Positions 1 through 12,474 are shown, counted from the first letter of the stretch. The stretch: 64,000 bases of DNA from Sphaerotilus montanus (GCF_013410775.1 NZ_JACCFH010000001.1:3782001-3846000); one strand, 5' to 3'. A program made the numbers and translations. The notes: generated from the sequence alone by a model not told the origin.

Positions 1-944
1 TCAAGCAGGACAACGTGTTCGGCTCCGGCAACTACCTGGGCATCGAGGTCAACACCAGCAAGTCGGCCCGCACGCTGGTGCTGTCGAGCGTCGATCCCTA
101 TTTCACCCGCGACGGCATCTCGCGCTCGCTGGATGTCTACTACCGCACCAACAAGCCGCTCAACAGCCAGGGCGAGGCCTACGAACTGGTCACTCCGGGT
201 GCCGGCATCCGTTTCGGCGTGCCGTTCTCGGACTACGACACCGTCTACTTCGGGGCTGGTGTCGAACGCACCAGCATCCGGTCGGCCACCGCGCTGCCGG
301 AAAACTTCTACCGCTACCGCGCCACCTACGGGCAGTCGAGCACGTCGTTCCCGCTCACGCTTGGCTGGCAGCGCGATGGCCGTGACAGTGCCCTGGTGCC
401 GACCGACGGGCGTTACCAGCGGATCAATCTGGAATGGGGCGCCTTTGGCGACACCCGCTACCTGCGCAGCAACTACCAGCTGCAGCAGTACTTCCCGATC
501 AGCAAGAAACTGACGCTTGGCCTGAACGCCGAAATCGGTCACGGCATGGGCCTTGGCGGCCGGGCGTTTCCGATCTTCAAGAACTTCTACGGCGGCGGTC
601 TGGGCACGGTCCGGGCGTTCGACCAGAACTCGATGGGCCCGGTGGACGTGACCGGTGCCTACATCGGTGGCACCAAGCGCATCAACCTCAACAGCGAACT
701 CTATTTCCCGTTCCCGGGCACCGGCAACGACCGGACGCTGCGCTTCTTCGGCTACTTCGATGCGGGCAATGTCTGGGGCGACAACGAGACTCCGACCCTC
801 GCCTCGTTCCGCACGTCGGCCGGTCTGGGCCTGTCCTGGATCTCGCCGGTCGGCCCGCTCAAACTCAGCTGGGGCCAACCCATCCGCAAGTTTGCTCAGG
901 ATAGAATCCAACGCTTCCAGTTCCAGATCGGTACCGCATTCTGA
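1..944 (+). CDS. bamA: BamA, outer membrane protein assembly factor (3' part)
   Basis: Only the C-terminal third or so of BamA is in the window; the gene enters from the left with its first complete codon at base 3. BamA is the outer-membrane barrel that inserts other beta-barrel proteins. The visible part is a run of alternating amphipathic strands with Gly/Tyr/Phe-rich turns. It includes a GGLGTVRAF stretch that matches the conserved lid-loop region (VRGF in E. coli), and it ends in the aromatic Phe typical of barrel C-termini (FQIGTAF). The stop codon overlaps the next start (ATGA-type junction with skp), followed by lpxD and fabZ, which is the usual proteobacterial bamA-skp-lpx order. Confidence 0.95.
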   Translation, partial: KQDNVFGSGNYLGIEVNTSKSARTLVLSSVDPYFTRDGISRSLDVYYRTNKPLNSQGEAYELVTPGAGIRFGVPFSDYDTVYFGAGVERTSIRSATALPENFYRYRATYGQSSTSFPLTLGWQRDGRDSALVPTDGRYQRINLEWGAFGDTRYLRSNYQLQQYFPISKKLTLGLNAEIGHGMGLGGRAFPIFKNFYGGGLGTVRAFDQNSMGPVDVTGAYIGGTKRINLNSELYFPFPGTGNDRTLRFFGYFDAGNVWGDNETPTLASFRTSAGLGLSWISPVGPLKLSWGQPIRKFAQDRIQRFQFQIGTAF

Positions 945-1501
945 TGATGACTTCCTTCATACGTCCGTTGACCGCCAGGACCCTGCTCGCCCTCGCCACC
1001 AGCGTGGTTGCTGCAACTGCGCTGCTGGCCGCCCCGGCAGTCTCGGCGCAGGAGTTCAAGATCGGCTATGTCAACAGCGACCGCATGCTGCGCGATGCCG
1101 CCCCTGCCAAGGCCGCGCAGGCCAAGCTGGAAGTGGAATTCGGCAAGCGCGAGAAAGAACTCAACGACGCTGCGGCCCGCCTGAAGACGGCCGCCGACAA
1201 GTTCGAGAAGGACCAGGTGACGCTGGCCGAGTCCGAGCGTGGTCGCCGCCAGCGCGATCTGGTCGAGCAGGAGCGTGACCTGCAGCGCAAGCGCCGCGAG
1301 TTCCAGGAAGACCTGAACCAGCGCAAGAATGAAGAGCTGTCGGCTGTCGTGGAGCGTGCCAACCGCGTCATCAAGCAGATCTTCGACGCAGAAAAGTACG
1401 ACCTGATCCTGCAGGATCCGGTGGTCTTCGCCGGTCCGCGCGTGGACATCACCGACAAGGTGATCAAGGCGCTCAACGCCGCTCCCGCGCCGACCAAGTG
1501 A
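944..1501 (+). CDS. skp: OmpH/Skp family periplasmic chaperone
   Basis: A 185-residue protein with a Sec signal peptide (hydrophobic core about residues 10-32, predicted cleavage after VSA). A Skp-like body follows: a short beta segment ([12 protein letters not shown]), then a long charged coiled-coil from about residue 60 to 150. Skp is a trimeric periplasmic holdase that carries unfolded outer-membrane proteins to the BAM complex, which fits its position directly after bamA. The start ATG overlaps the bamA stop by one base; a second ATG follows immediately and could also be used. The gene ends in a GTGA overlap with lpxD. Confidence 0.93.
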   Translation: MMTSFIRPLTARTLLALATSVVAATALLAAPAVSAQEFKIGYVNSDRMLRDAAPAKAAQAKLEVEFGKREKELNDAAARLKTAADKFEKDQVTLAESERGRRQRDLVEQERDLQRKRREFQEDLNQRKNEELSAVVERANRVIKQIFDAEKYDLILQDPVVFAGPRVDITDKVIKALNAAPAPTK

Positions 1502-2556
1502 GCCCCGTCTTCTCCGTGCGTCTGCACGAGCTGCAGGCGGCGCTCGGGGGAGATCTGGTCTCGAACGACGGCGCCGACGCACTCGGCGAGCGCCTGATCC
1601 GGCGCATCGGTCCGCTCGACAGCGCGGATGGCACGACGATCAGCTTCCTGTCGAATCCCCGCTACCGCGCGCAACTGCAGGACACGGCCGCTGGCTGCGT
1701 CATCGTGGCGCCTGCGGTGCAGGACGGTGTCCGCGCCGGCTGTGTCGCGCTGGTCACCCCCGATCCGTACCTCTACTTTGCCCGCCTGACCCAGTGGTGG
1801 GCCGCTCGCACGCGCGCGGTCGCGCCGGTGGGCGTGCATCCCAGCGCCGTGGTGGCACCGGATGTGGTCCTCGGGGAGGGCGTTTCCATCGGGTCGCTGG
1901 CGGTGGTGGAGTCTGGTGCGGTGATCGGTCACCACGCCGTGGTCGGCGCCCATGCGTTCGTGGGCGCCGGTGTCGTCATCGGCGAGGGCAGTCGGCTGGC
2001 ACCCCGCGTGACGCTGATGCCAGGCACACGCCTCGGTGCGCGCTGCCTGCTGCACAGCGGCGTCGTCATCGGTGCCGACGGGTTCGGCTTCGCCCCCACC
2101 CAGGGCCGCTGGGAAAAGATCGAGCAGCTCGGCGGCGTACAGATCGGCGACGACGTGGAGATCGGCGCGAACACCTGCATCGACCGCGGCGCCCTCGACG
2201 ACACCGTCATCGGTGCGGGGGTCAAGCTCGACAACCTGATCCAGATCGGCCACAACGTGCAGATCGGTGACCACAGCGCGATGGCCGGCTGCGTCGGCAT
2301 TGCGGGCAGCGCGCGCATCGGCAGCGGCTGCACGGTGGGCGGTGGCGCGATCGTGCTGGGCCACCTGGCACTGGCCGATGGCGTGCACATCTCCGCCGCC
2401 AGCGTCGTGATGCGCTCGATTTCCAAGCCCGGGCAGTACAGCGGGGTCTTCCCGCTCGACGACAACGCCTCGTGGGAGAAGAATGCCGCCACGCTGCGGC
2501 AACTGCACACCTTGCGCGACCGCCTGCGCGCCCTCGAAAAGAAGATGACACCATGA
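1498..2556 (+). CDS. lpxD: UDP-3-O-(3-hydroxyacyl)glucosamine N-acyltransferase LpxD
   Basis: LpxD carries out the third step of lipid A synthesis, adding the N-linked hydroxyacyl chain from acyl-ACP to UDP-3-O-acyl-glucosamine in the cytoplasm. The 352-residue length is normal. The N-terminal uridine-binding domain contains ISFLSNPRY (about residue 50). From about residue 110 a left-handed beta helix of hexapeptide repeats follows, with the conserved active-site region [10 protein letters not shown]. Translation starts at GTG, overlapping the skp stop by four bases, and ends in an ATGA overlap with fabZ, so the genes are probably translationally coupled. Confidence 0.96.
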   Translation: MSPVFSVRLHELQAALGGDLVSNDGADALGERLIRRIGPLDSADGTTISFLSNPRYRAQLQDTAAGCVIVAPAVQDGVRAGCVALVTPDPYLYFARLTQWWAARTRAVAPVGVHPSAVVAPDVVLGEGVSIGSLAVVESGAVIGHHAVVGAHAFVGAGVVIGEGSRLAPRVTLMPGTRLGARCLLHSGVVIGADGFGFAPTQGRWEKIEQLGGVQIGDDVEIGANTCIDRGALDDTVIGAGVKLDNLIQIGHNVQIGDHSAMAGCVGIAGSARIGSGCTVGGGAIVLGHLALADGVHISAASVVMRSISKPGQYSGVFPLDDNASWEKNAATLRQLHTLRDRLRALEKKMTP

Positions 2557-3056
2557 CCACGACGCCGAACCTGCCCGCCGACACGACCGAGACGCCCGCT
2601 CCGGTCCTGCTCAAGATGGACATCCACCAGATCCTCAAGAAGCTGCCGCACCGCTACCCGATCCTGCTGGTCGACCGCGTGCTGGAGATCGAACTGGGCA
2701 AGCGCATCAAGGCGCTGAAGAACGTGTCGATCAACGAGCCGATCTTCCTGGGCCACTTCCCGCACCGCCCGGTGATGCCGGGCGTGATGATCCTGGAGGC
2801 GCTGGCGCAGGCATCGGCGCTGCTGTCCTTCGCGACCATGGGCGAGGACCCGGGCGAGGACACGGTGGTGTATTTCGCGGGCATCGACGGCGCGCGCTTC
2901 AAGCGGCCGGTCGAGCCGGGTGACCAGCTCATCCTCGAATCCACGCTGGAGCGCGCCAAGGGCGGCATCTTCAAGTACAAGGCCCGCGCCACGGTCAACG
3001 GCGAACTCGCCACCGAGGCCGAGCTGATGTGCACGATGCGCAAGATCGTCTCCTGA
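2553..3056 (+). CDS. fabZ: (3R)-hydroxyacyl-ACP dehydratase FabZ
   Basis: FabZ dehydrates 3-hydroxyacyl-ACP in fatty acid elongation and competes with LpxA/LpxD for the same substrate pool, which explains its place in lpx operons. The chosen ATG overlaps the lpxD stop by four bases and gives 167 residues, slightly longer than the typical 145-150 because of an acidic N-terminal extension of about 20 residues. The hot-dog fold signature [17 protein letters not shown] is present, with the catalytic pair His68 and Glu82. The frame is open further upstream inside lpxD, but that part has no family similarity. Confidence 0.95.
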   Translation: MTTTPNLPADTTETPAPVLLKMDIHQILKKLPHRYPILLVDRVLEIELGKRIKALKNVSINEPIFLGHFPHRPVMPGVMILEALAQASALLSFATMGEDPGEDTVVYFAGIDGARFKRPVEPGDQLILESTLERAKGGIFKYKARATVNGELATEAELMCTMRKIVS

Positions 3057-3072
3057 GTCGGGCGAACGGCGC

Positions 3073-3861
3073 ATGAGCAGCATCCACCCCACCGCGATCG
3101 TCGACCCTGCCGCCCGCCTGCACCCCTCGGTCGAGGTCGGGCCGTATTCGATCATCGGTGCACACGTCAGCCTGGGCGAGGGCAGCCGTGTCGGTCCGCA
3201 CTGCGTGATCGACGGCCACACCACGATCGGCCGCGACAACCGCTTCTACCCGTTCTGCTCGATCGGCTCCGATCCGCAGGACAAGAAGTACGCGGGCGAA
3301 CCCACCCGGCTGGAAATCGGCGACGGCAACACCTTCCGCGAATCCTGCACCGTGTCCACCGGCACGACGCAGGACGAGGGCGTCACCCGCATCGGCGACG
3401 ACAACTGGCTCATGGCCTACGTCCACATCGCCCACGATTGCCGCATCGGCAGCCACACCATCATGGCCAACGTCACGACGCTGGCCGGCCACGTGCACGT
3501 GGGCGACTGGGCCATCATCGGCGGGCTGACCGGCATCCACCAGTTCAGCCGCGTCGGTGCCCACGCGATGGCCGGCTTCGCCTCGCGCATCGCGCAGGAC
3601 GTGCCGCCGTTCGTCATGGTCGCCGGCAACCCCTGCGAAGCCCACGGTTTCAACCAGGAAGGCCTGAAGCGCCGCGGCTTCAGCGCCGAGCGCATCGGTG
3701 TGGTCAAGCAGATGTACCGCGCGCTCTACCGCAAGAGCCTGACGCTCGACGCCGCGAAGGCCGAGATCGAGGCGTTGCTGGGCACGGTGCCGGACGCAGA
3801 CGGCGAGGTGCGGCTGATGCTGGACTTCCTGGCCAACGCGCCCCGCGGCATCGTCCGCTGA
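3073..3861 (+). CDS. lpxA: Acyl-ACP--UDP-N-acetylglucosamine O-acyltransferase LpxA
   Basis: LpxA catalyses the first step of lipid A biosynthesis. The 262-residue protein opens with [13 protein letters not shown] and continues as a left-handed beta helix of hexapeptide repeats to about residue 190, followed by a helical C-terminus (RRGFSAERI). The HIAHDC motif carries the catalytic histidine at residue 121 (equivalent to His125 in E. coli). It lies 16 bases after fabZ and 12 bases before lpxB, as in the classical lpxD-fabZ-lpxA-lpxB operon. Confidence 0.97.
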   Translation: MSSIHPTAIVDPAARLHPSVEVGPYSIIGAHVSLGEGSRVGPHCVIDGHTTIGRDNRFYPFCSIGSDPQDKKYAGEPTRLEIGDGNTFRESCTVSTGTTQDEGVTRIGDDNWLMAYVHIAHDCRIGSHTIMANVTTLAGHVHVGDWAIIGGLTGIHQFSRVGAHAMAGFASRIAQDVPPFVMVAGNPCEAHGFNQEGLKRRGFSAERIGVVKQMYRALYRKSLTLDAAKAEIEALLGTVPDADGEVRLMLDFLANAPRGIVR

Positions 3862-3873
3862 GCGCTTGACGCG

Positions 3874-5022
3874 ATGAACACGACCGATCCGCGTCTGGCG
3901 CTGGTGGCCGGCGAGGCGTCCGGCGATCTGCTGGCCGGCCTGTTGCTGGGTGGCCTGAAGCAGCGCTGGCCTGACCTGCAGTCCGCGGGCATTGGCGGGC
4001 CGCAGATGAAGCGCCACGGCTTCGACGCCTGGTGGCCGTACGACCTGCTGGCCGTGCATGGCTACAGCTTCGAGCTGCTCTGGCGGCTGCGCCGGCTGTT
4101 CAAGATGCGTGCAGAGCTGGGCGATCGGCTGCTGAAGGAGCGCCCGGACGCCTTCATCGGGGTCGATGCGCCTGATTTCAACCTCGGCCTCGAAACCCGC
4201 CTGAAGAAGGCTGGCATCAAGACCATCCATTTCGTCAGCCCGTCGATCTGGGCCTGGCGCGGCAACCGCATCCACAAGATCCGCGCCGCCGTGGACCATG
4301 TGCTGTGCCTGTTCCCCTTCGAGCCGGAGCTGTACCAGCGCGCCGGCATCGCCGCCACCTACGTGGGCCATCCGCTGGCCGACGCGATCCCGATGGAGGT
4401 GCCGCGTGCTGCCGCCCGCTCGGCGCTTGGTCTGGCCGATGAGGCGACCGTGATCGCCTTGCTGCCGGGCAGCCGCCGCAGCGAGATCCGCTACATCCTG
4501 CCGAGCCTGCTGGGAGCGGCTGCACTGCTGACGAAGCAACGGCCGGCGCTGAAGTTCGTGCTGCCCGCGATGCGCGGCGTGCGCGACCTGATCGATCCGC
4601 TGGTGGCGAAGTTTGCTGGCCAGATCGATCTGCAGGTCATTGATGGCCGCTCGCACGAGGCCCTGGCCGCCTGTGACCTGACCCTCATCGCCAGCGGCAC
4701 GGCCACGCTCGAAGCGGCCCTGTTCAAGCGCCCGATGGTCATCACCTACAACATGCACTGGCTGTCCTGGCTGCGCATGAAGGGCATGGCCTACCAGCCG
4801 TGGGTGGGGCTGCCGAACATCCTGGCGCGCGGCTTTGTCGTGCCGGAATTGCTGCAGGATTCCTGCACGCCCGAAGCGCTGGCCCAGGCGGCCGAGCAGT
4901 GGCTGGACAGCCCCGCGCGCTGCGAGGGCGTGCGCCAGCGCTTCACCGAACTGCACCACCTGCTGCGCCAGGACACGGCGCGACGAGCCACCGATGCCAT
5001 CGCGCAGATCCTCGGCCGCTGA
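3874..5022 (+). CDS. lpxB: Lipid-A-disaccharide synthase LpxB
   Basis: LpxB condenses UDP-2,3-diacylglucosamine with lipid X to form the lipid A disaccharide at the inner face of the cytoplasmic membrane (glycosyltransferase family 19). The 382-residue length is standard. Recognisable motifs are [10 protein letters not shown] near the N-terminus, SPSIWAWR in the middle, [10 protein letters not shown] (about residue 195), and the C-terminal donor-site region with ASGTATLE. The 3' end overlaps the start of rnhB by 29 bases in another frame. Confidence 0.97.
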   Translation: MNTTDPRLALVAGEASGDLLAGLLLGGLKQRWPDLQSAGIGGPQMKRHGFDAWWPYDLLAVHGYSFELLWRLRRLFKMRAELGDRLLKERPDAFIGVDAPDFNLGLETRLKKAGIKTIHFVSPSIWAWRGNRIHKIRAAVDHVLCLFPFEPELYQRAGIAATYVGHPLADAIPMEVPRAAARSALGLADEATVIALLPGSRRSEIRYILPSLLGAAALLTKQRPALKFVLPAMRGVRDLIDPLVAKFAGQIDLQVIDGRSHEALAACDLTLIASGTATLEAALFKRPMVITYNMHWLSWLRMKGMAYQPWVGLPNILARGFVVPELLQDSCTPEALAQAAEQWLDSPARCEGVRQRFTELHHLLRQDTARRATDAIAQILGR

Positions 5023-5677
5023 GCCACCGCCCTTCATCAGCGAGCAGTTCGCGCTGAGCTTCGACCGCCCCGGCCTGATCGCGGGCGTGGACGAGGCCGG
5101 CCGCGGTCCGCTGGCGGGGCCGGTGGTGGCGGCAGCGGTGATCCTCGACGATCTGCAGCCGATCGCCGGCCTGGCCGACTCGAAGGTGCTCACGGCCAAG
5201 CGGCGCGAACGGCTCTTCGACGAGATCCGCGCCAAGGCGCTGGCCTGCTGCATCGCCGAGGCCACGGTCGAAGAGATCGACCAGCTCAACATCCTGCACG
5301 CGACCATGCTGGCGATGCGCCGCGCGGTCGAGGGCCTGCGGCTGCGGCCGGTCAAGGTGCTGGTCGACGGCAACCGCATCCCGACGCTGCGCATCCCCGC
5401 CGAGGCGATCGTCAAAGGCGACGCCAAGGTGCAGGCGATCTCGGCCGCGTCGATCCTGGCCAAGGTGCACCGGGACCGGCTCTGCGCTGAGCTGCATCTG
5501 CGCTATCCCCAGTACGCCTTCGATGTCCACAAGGGCTACCCGACCGCCGCCCATCTCAGCCTGCTGCGCGAGCACGGCCCCTGCGACCAGCACCGCCGCT
5601 CCTACGCGCCCGTGCGCGCCGCGGCCCTGCTGCACCCGTCCACGATCCTGCCCCTGATCCCGAACCCGACCCGATGA
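4994..5677 (+). CDS. rnhB: Ribonuclease HII
   Basis: RNase HII removes ribonucleotides from RNA/DNA hybrids and single misincorporated ribonucleotides. From the chosen ATG the protein is 227 residues. It carries [15 protein letters not shown] with the metal ligands Asp33 and Glu34, then VLVDGN and [17 protein letters not shown], which supply the remaining acidic ligands. This start lies within lpxB and is the in-frame ATG that gives a normal length; the frame is open further upstream without family similarity. The stop overlaps the next start (ATGA). rnhB next to lpxB is a widespread arrangement. Confidence 0.93.
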   Translation: MPSRRSSAAEPPPFISEQFALSFDRPGLIAGVDEAGRGPLAGPVVAAAVILDDLQPIAGLADSKVLTAKRRERLFDEIRAKALACCIAEATVEEIDQLNILHATMLAMRRAVEGLRLRPVKVLVDGNRIPTLRIPAEAIVKGDAKVQAISAASILAKVHRDRLCAELHLRYPQYAFDVHKGYPTAAHLSLLREHGPCDQHRRSYAPVRAAALLHPSTILPLIPNPTR

Positions 5678-6450
5678 AAGAACCTCGCCACATCACCTCC
5701 CGCAGCAGCCCGCTGGTCAAGGACCTGCGCCGGCTCGCCCAGGAGCCGGGCGCTTACCGCAAGCTCGGTCTCGTCTGGCTGGAGGGCGATCACCTGTGCC
5801 GGGCCTTCCTGGCGCGCGGCGGGCGGCCGCGGCAGGCCGTGATCGGTGCGGGGGCCTGGCTGCAACCCGGCCCGCGCGAGCTGGCGCTGAGGGCGGACGA
5901 GATCAGCGTGCTCGACGACAGCCTGCTGCCCGAGGTCAGTTCGCTGGAATCGCCTGCGCCGATCGGGTTCCTGATCGACGGTCCCGCCAAAGGGCAGGCG
6001 CCGCTGGCGGGCGTGGCCACGGTGGTGCTCGACCGCCTGCAGGACCCGGGCAACGTCGGCACCATCCTGCGCAGTGCCGCCGCACTGGGCGTGAAACAGG
6101 TGCTGACGATGAAGGGCAGCGCCGGCCTGTGGTCGCCCAAGGTGCTGCGTGCTGGCATGGGGGCGCACTTCGCCTTGCATCTGGTCGAGGGCGTGATCGT
6201 CAGCGAACTCGATTCGCTGGGCATCACCCTCATCGCCACCAGTTCGCACGCCGCGCAGGCGCTGCACGAGCTGACCCTGCCCGCGCCCTGCGCCTGGGTC
6301 TTCGGCCATGAAGGGCAGGGCGTTGCCGAGCCGCTGATGCAGCGCTGCGGGCTGACGGTGCGCATTCCGCAGCCCGGCGGCGAGGAGTCGCTCAACGTGG
6401 CGGCAGCGACCGCCATCTGTCTCTACGAATCGGCGCGGCAGGCGCTCTGA
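5674..6450 (+). CDS. SpoU/TrmH-family RNA 2'-O-methyltransferase
   Basis: A 258-residue SPOUT-class enzyme that uses S-adenosylmethionine to methylate a ribose 2'-OH in rRNA or tRNA. The N-terminal part (residues 1-100) resembles the substrate-binding domain that begins [15 protein letters not shown]. The catalytic domain shows the three SpoU motifs: [14 protein letters not shown] (about residue 121), VFGHEGQGV (about 208) and the knot-forming [15 protein letters not shown] (about 230). The exact RNA target cannot be read from the sequence. It is the last gene of the operon and converges with the PEP synthase regulator on the other strand. Confidence 0.88.
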   Translation: MKEPRHITSRSSPLVKDLRRLAQEPGAYRKLGLVWLEGDHLCRAFLARGGRPRQAVIGAGAWLQPGPRELALRADEISVLDDSLLPEVSSLESPAPIGFLIDGPAKGQAPLAGVATVVLDRLQDPGNVGTILRSAAALGVKQVLTMKGSAGLWSPKVLRAGMGAHFALHLVEGVIVSELDSLGITLIATSSHAAQALHELTLPAPCAWVFGHEGQGVAEPLMQRCGLTVRIPQPGGEESLNVAAATAICLYESARQAL

Positions 6451-6456
6451 TCCGGC

Positions 6457-7278
6457 TCAGTAGATCAGCCGGTCCGGCCGGATGTCGCGCAGGATCGTCG
6501 TGGCGATTTCCTCGATCGACTTGTGCGTCGAGGACAGCCAGGCGATGCCCTCGCGCTTCATCATCCGCTCGGCCTCGTTGATCTCGGCACGGCAGTTCTC
6601 CAGCGCGGCGTACTTGCTGCCGGGGCGGCGCTCGTTGCGGATCTGGCTGAGGCGGTCGGCGTCGATGGTCAGGCCGAAGCACTTGCGCTTGTGCGGCTTG
6701 AGCATGGTGGGCAGGCTGTCGCGCTCGAAGTCCTCGGGGATCAGCGGGCAGTTGGCGGCCTTGATGCCGTGCTGCATCGCCAGGTAGAGCGAGGTCGGTG
6801 TCTTGCCGCAGCGGCTCACGCCCACCAGGATCACGTCCGCTTCGGCCAGGTTGCGTGCCGACTGGCCGTCATCGTGCGCCAGCGAGAAGTTGATTGCCTC
6901 GATGCGGTCGTGGTACTCCTGACTCTTGGCGACGTCGGAGAAGCGGCCGACCCGGTGGTTGCTCTTCACGCCCAGCTCGATCTCGATCGGCTCGACGAAG
7001 GTGCGGAACATGTCCAGCACCAGCGCATTGCACTGTTCGCTGAGCAGGTCCCGCACATCGTTCTTGGCCAGCGTCAGGAAGACGATCGGTCGCTGGCCCT
7101 CCTGCAGTGCGAGCTGGTTGATCTCCTTGACGACATGCTCCGCCTTTTCCTGGGTGTCGATGAAGGGTCGGCGGATGTGGCGGTGCTTGGCCGGGAACTG
7201 GGCCATGATCGAGTTGCCGAAGGTCTCCGCGGTGATGCCGGTGCCATCGGAGACGAAGAAGACTGTGCGATTGGGCAT
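6457..7278 (-). CDS. ppsR: Phosphoenolpyruvate synthase regulatory protein (bifunctional kinase/phosphorylase)
   Basis: This family switches PEP synthase off and on by ADP-dependent phosphorylation and phosphate-dependent dephosphorylation of a threonine next to its catalytic histidine. The protein starts MPNRTVFFVSDGTGITAE, which is the family N-terminus, and is 273 residues long. The P-loop GVSRCGKT is at residues 153-160. An upstream in-frame extension exists but is not family-like. The target gene ppsA is transcribed divergently from the same 219-base spacer, which strongly supports the assignment. Confidence 0.95.
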   Translation of the reverse strand: MPNRTVFFVSDGTGITAETFGNSIMAQFPAKHRHIRRPFIDTQEKAEHVVKEINQLALQEGQRPIVFLTLAKNDVRDLLSEQCNALVLDMFRTFVEPIEIELGVKSNHRVGRFSDVAKSQEYHDRIEAINFSLAHDDGQSARNLAEADVILVGVSRCGKTPTSLYLAMQHGIKAANCPLIPEDFERDSLPTMLKPHKRKCFGLTIDADRLSQIRNERRPGSKYAALENCRAEINEAERMMKREGIAWLSSTHKSIEEIATTILRDIRPDRLIY

Positions 7279-7338
7279 GTGTTCTGCGTGTTGGCGCGTA
7301 AGGGTACAGATGGGGTACATCATAGGCCGCAGCACCCT

Positions 7339-7344
7339 TAGAAT
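7339..7344 (+). promoter_or_regulatory. Candidate -10 box upstream of ppsA
   Basis: TAGAAT in the ppsR-ppsA spacer resembles a sigma-70 -10 element. No convincing -35 was found at 17 bases. The box lies about 150 bases before the ppsA start, so the leader would be long. On the other strand TATGAT occurs near 7320 and could serve ppsR. These are pattern matches only. Confidence 0.3.
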
Positions 7345-7497
7345 CCGCGGCAACACGCCGACCGTCATGCGCTCCTCGACACCCCTCACGCACGAACAAC
7401 ATCCAGAAAGCGGATGCGTGTCGAGCTGCGCCCCGCGCCACCGCTGCCCAGGGACCCACGGATCGGCTCCAGGTTTTTTACATCATGGAGCTTTGTC

Positions 7498-9900
<2,403 letters not shown>

Positions 9901-9921
9901 CCGCGCCTCGGCGCACCCCAT

Positions 9922-9972
9922 GAGGCGACCACCGTCGCCTCGCCCCGCACAGCCCACCCATCCCGGTGGGCT
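9922..9972 (+). terminator. Two tandem hairpins after ppsA
   Basis: Two perfect inverted repeats follow the ppsA stop. The first is GAGGCGAC/GTCGCCTC (9922-9929 and 9934-9941, 4-base loop). The second is AGCCCACC/GGTGGGCT (9951-9958 and 9965-9972, 6-base loop), followed by a weak T-containing tail. They probably end or stabilise the ppsA transcript, but there is no strong U-run. Confidence 0.55.
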
Positions 9973-10055
9973 GTTGCATTGCGTGGTTCGTCTTGGTGTC
10001 ATTCCTGTGGCGAGTCTGACAGCGGCTGCGCACAATTCACGCCAGAGGTGATTGC

Positions 10056-10337
10056 ATGGATGACAGGACACACGACCGCTCCCCGAAACGGACCTATTGG
10101 CACCGGGTATGCCTGTGGACGCTGCTGGGGCTGGGGCTGTGGTTCGGCGTCACCTTCGGCGTGTCGTGGTGGGCCCATGCGCTGGATGCCTGGAAAGTCG
10201 GGCGCATGCCGGCTGGCTACTGGTGGGCCACGCAGGGCGCGATCGGCGTGTACCTGCTGATCATCGTCGGACACGCCTGGCTGATGGACCGCCTGGAGCG
10301 CGAGGTCCTGACCGAGGGCGATTCCCGCCATGGCTGA
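10056..10337 (+). CDS. Sodium/solute symporter small subunit (DUF4212 family)
   Basis: A 93-residue membrane protein with two predicted transmembrane helices (about residues 20-40 and 58-78), tryptophan-rich (FGVSWWAHAL, AGYWWATQGAIGVYLL). This pattern matches the DUF4212 small subunit that accompanies the VC_2705-type large symporter subunit. The next gene, which starts eight bases before this one ends, is exactly that large subunit, so the two are translationally linked. The transported solute is unknown; acetate or other short organic acids are a guess based on the family. Confidence 0.82.
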   Translation: MDDRTHDRSPKRTYWHRVCLWTLLGLGLWFGVTFGVSWWAHALDAWKVGRMPAGYWWATQGAIGVYLLIIVGHAWLMDRLEREVLTEGDSRHG

Positions 10338-12435
10338 TCCGCGTCTGGGGGCGTCCGAGGAGACACGGGTCTTCACGCAGGTGCTGTTTCGCCGCTATGC
10401 GGTCTACACGCTGGGCGTGCTCCTGTTCATCCTCGGGCTGGGCGCGATGGAGCGGATGGGCTGGCCGCGCAGCTGGATCGGCGGCACCTTCCTGATTGCC
10501 ACGGTGGCGGTCTATGCGGCGATCGGCCTGATGTCGCGCACGACCGACGAGGCGGAGTACTACGTCGCCGGCCGCCGCGTGCCGGCGATCTTCAATGGCA
10601 TGGCGACCGCCGCGGACTGGATGTCGGCCGCCTCCTTCATCGGCACGGCGGGTGTGCTCTATCTGCAGGGCTTCGCCGGGCTCGCCTACATCCTGGGCTG
10701 GACGGGGGGCTACTGCCTCGTGGCGCTGCTGCTGGCGCCCTATCTCCGCCGACTCGGCTTTTTCACCATCCCCGAATTCCTGGGCGCGCGCTACGGCGGC
10801 GAACTGCCGCGGCTGGTCGGTGTCGTGGCGGTCGCGCTGGTGTCCTTTGTCTACGTCGTGGTCCAGATCTACGGGGTGGGGCTCATCACCTCGCACCTGA
10901 CCGGGTTCAGCTTCGAGATCGGCATCTTCGTCGGACTCGGTGGCGTGCTGGTGTGCTCGTTTCTCGGCGGCATGCGGGCGGTGACCTGGACGCAGGTGGC
11001 GCAGTACATCATCCTGATCCTGGCCTATCTGACGCCTGTGGTGTGGATGTCGCTGAACCAGACCGGCAGCCCGTTCCCGCTGTTTTCGTACGGGCAGCAA
11101 CTGGAGCATGTCACCCAGCGCGAGGAGGTGTTCAAGAAGGACCCGGCCGAACTCACCGTGATCCGGCAACTGCAGGTGCGTGCGGACGATGCGCTGCGCA
11201 AGCTCGCCGACGTCCGCCAGGCGATGGTCGATGATGCCGAGACGCTGTCGGCACAGGTCAAGGCCCTGCAGGTCGCCGATGCGGCACCGGCACGGGTGCA
11301 GCAGGCCGAGCGCCGGCTGCTGAGCCGGCCCCAGACGGAAAGTGCTGCCCGCATGGCCTACCAGCATGAATACGACGATGCCCGGCAACGGGCGTTGCCG
11401 CTGGGTGGCATGCCGCCTCAGGCGCAGCCGATCGCCGCGGGGAATCCGCGGGGGGATGCCGTGGCGCGGGAGGCCTACGAAGTGGGGCGGCGCAACTTCC
11501 TGGCGCTGGTGCTGTGCCTGATGCTGGGCACGGCGGCAATGCCCCATGTGCTGACGCGCTATTACACGACGCCATCGGTCAGCGAGGCGCGGCGCTCGGT
11601 GGCGTGGTCGCTGTTCTTCATCGCGCTGCTGTACCTGGCGGCACCGGCACTGGCGGTGATGGTCAAGTACGAGGTGTTCACCAACCTGATCGGCACGCCC
11701 TTCGACCAGTTGCCCGGCTGGATCCGGCGCTGGTCCAAGCTGGATTCCACGCTGGTGTCGGTCGAGGACATCAATGGCGATGGCCTGCTGCAGCTGGCCG
11801 AGTTGCACCTGGGGGGCGACGTCATCGTGCTGGCCGCTCCCGAGATCGGTGGCTTGCCGCTGGTGGTGACCTATCTGGTGGCGGCGGGCGGGCTGGCGGC
11901 GGCGTTGTCCACGGCGGATGGCCTGTTGCTGACCATCTCGAACGCGCTGTCGCATGACCTGTATTTCCGGCTCATCAATCCGCGTGCGCCGGCGATGCGG
12001 CGCGTGATGCTGTCGAAGTTCCTGGTGCTGGTGGTGGCGCTGCTGGCGGCGTTCATCGCGTCCATGCGGTTTGCCGACATCCTGCAGTTCGTCGCAGCGG
12101 CGTTCTCGCTCGCGGCCGCCACCTTCTTTCCAGCGCTGGTGATGGGCATTTTCTGGCGCCGGGCCAACCGGGTCGGCGCGGTGCTGGGCATGTTGTCGGG
12201 CCTGAGCGTGTGCGCCTATTACATGGTCACCAACCACGAACTGCTGCGCCGGGCGTTCGGTATCACGCGGAGCTTGCAGGACTGTGCGTGGTGGGGCATC
12301 GATCCGATGGCGGCGGGTGTGTTCGGTGCACCTGCCGGCGCGCTGGTGCTCGTGATCGCCAGCCTGCTGACACCACCGCCAGGGCCGGCGGAGCAGGCGG
12401 TGGTGGACCGTCTGCGCACGCCGGGGTGGTCGTAG
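10330..12435 (+). CDS. Sodium/solute symporter large subunit (VC_2705-like) with an EF-hand-like loop
   Basis: A 701-residue member of the sodium:solute symporter superfamily with about 13 hydrophobic helices. Family features include EYYVAGRRVPAIFNGMATAADWMSAASFIG near the N-terminus and STADGLLLTISNALSHDLY near residue 530. It is longer than the usual 550-600 residues because of a hydrophilic, partly helical insert at about residues 255-390 between membrane segments. Residues 480-491 (DINGDGLLQLAE) match a canonical EF-hand calcium loop, with acidic or Asn ligands at positions 1, 3, 5 and 12. The partner small subunit overlaps upstream. Substrate is not determinable here. Confidence 0.85.
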   Translation: MADPRLGASEETRVFTQVLFRRYAVYTLGVLLFILGLGAMERMGWPRSWIGGTFLIATVAVYAAIGLMSRTTDEAEYYVAGRRVPAIFNGMATAADWMSAASFIGTAGVLYLQGFAGLAYILGWTGGYCLVALLLAPYLRRLGFFTIPEFLGARYGGELPRLVGVVAVALVSFVYVVVQIYGVGLITSHLTGFSFEIGIFVGLGGVLVCSFLGGMRAVTWTQVAQYIILILAYLTPVVWMSLNQTGSPFPLFSYGQQLEHVTQREEVFKKDPAELTVIRQLQVRADDALRKLADVRQAMVDDAETLSAQVKALQVADAAPARVQQAERRLLSRPQTESAARMAYQHEYDDARQRALPLGGMPPQAQPIAAGNPRGDAVAREAYEVGRRNFLALVLCLMLGTAAMPHVLTRYYTTPSVSEARRSVAWSLFFIALLYLAAPALAVMVKYEVFTNLIGTPFDQLPGWIRRWSKLDSTLVSVEDINGDGLLQLAELHLGGDVIVLAAPEIGGLPLVVTYLVAAGGLAAALSTADGLLLTISNALSHDLYFRLINPRAPAMRRVMLSKFLVLVVALLAAFIASMRFADILQFVAAAFSLAAATFFPALVMGIFWRRANRVGAVLGMLSGLSVCAYYMVTNHELLRRAFGITRSLQDCAWWGIDPMAAGVFGAPAGALVLVIASLLTPPPGPAEQAVVDRLRTPGWS

Positions 12436-12468
12436 CGGCTCCGAATCCGCCCGATTCCAGAAACGCGC

Positions 12469-12474
12469 TACAAT
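12469..12474 (+). promoter_or_regulatory. Candidate -10 box of the rpsF operon
   Basis: TACAAT in the spacer between the symporter gene and rpsF, about 80 bases before the rpsF start, looks like a sigma-70 -10 hexamer. No clear -35 was seen. The position suits the ribosomal protein operon promoter, leaving a leader of about 70 bases. Confidence 0.4.
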
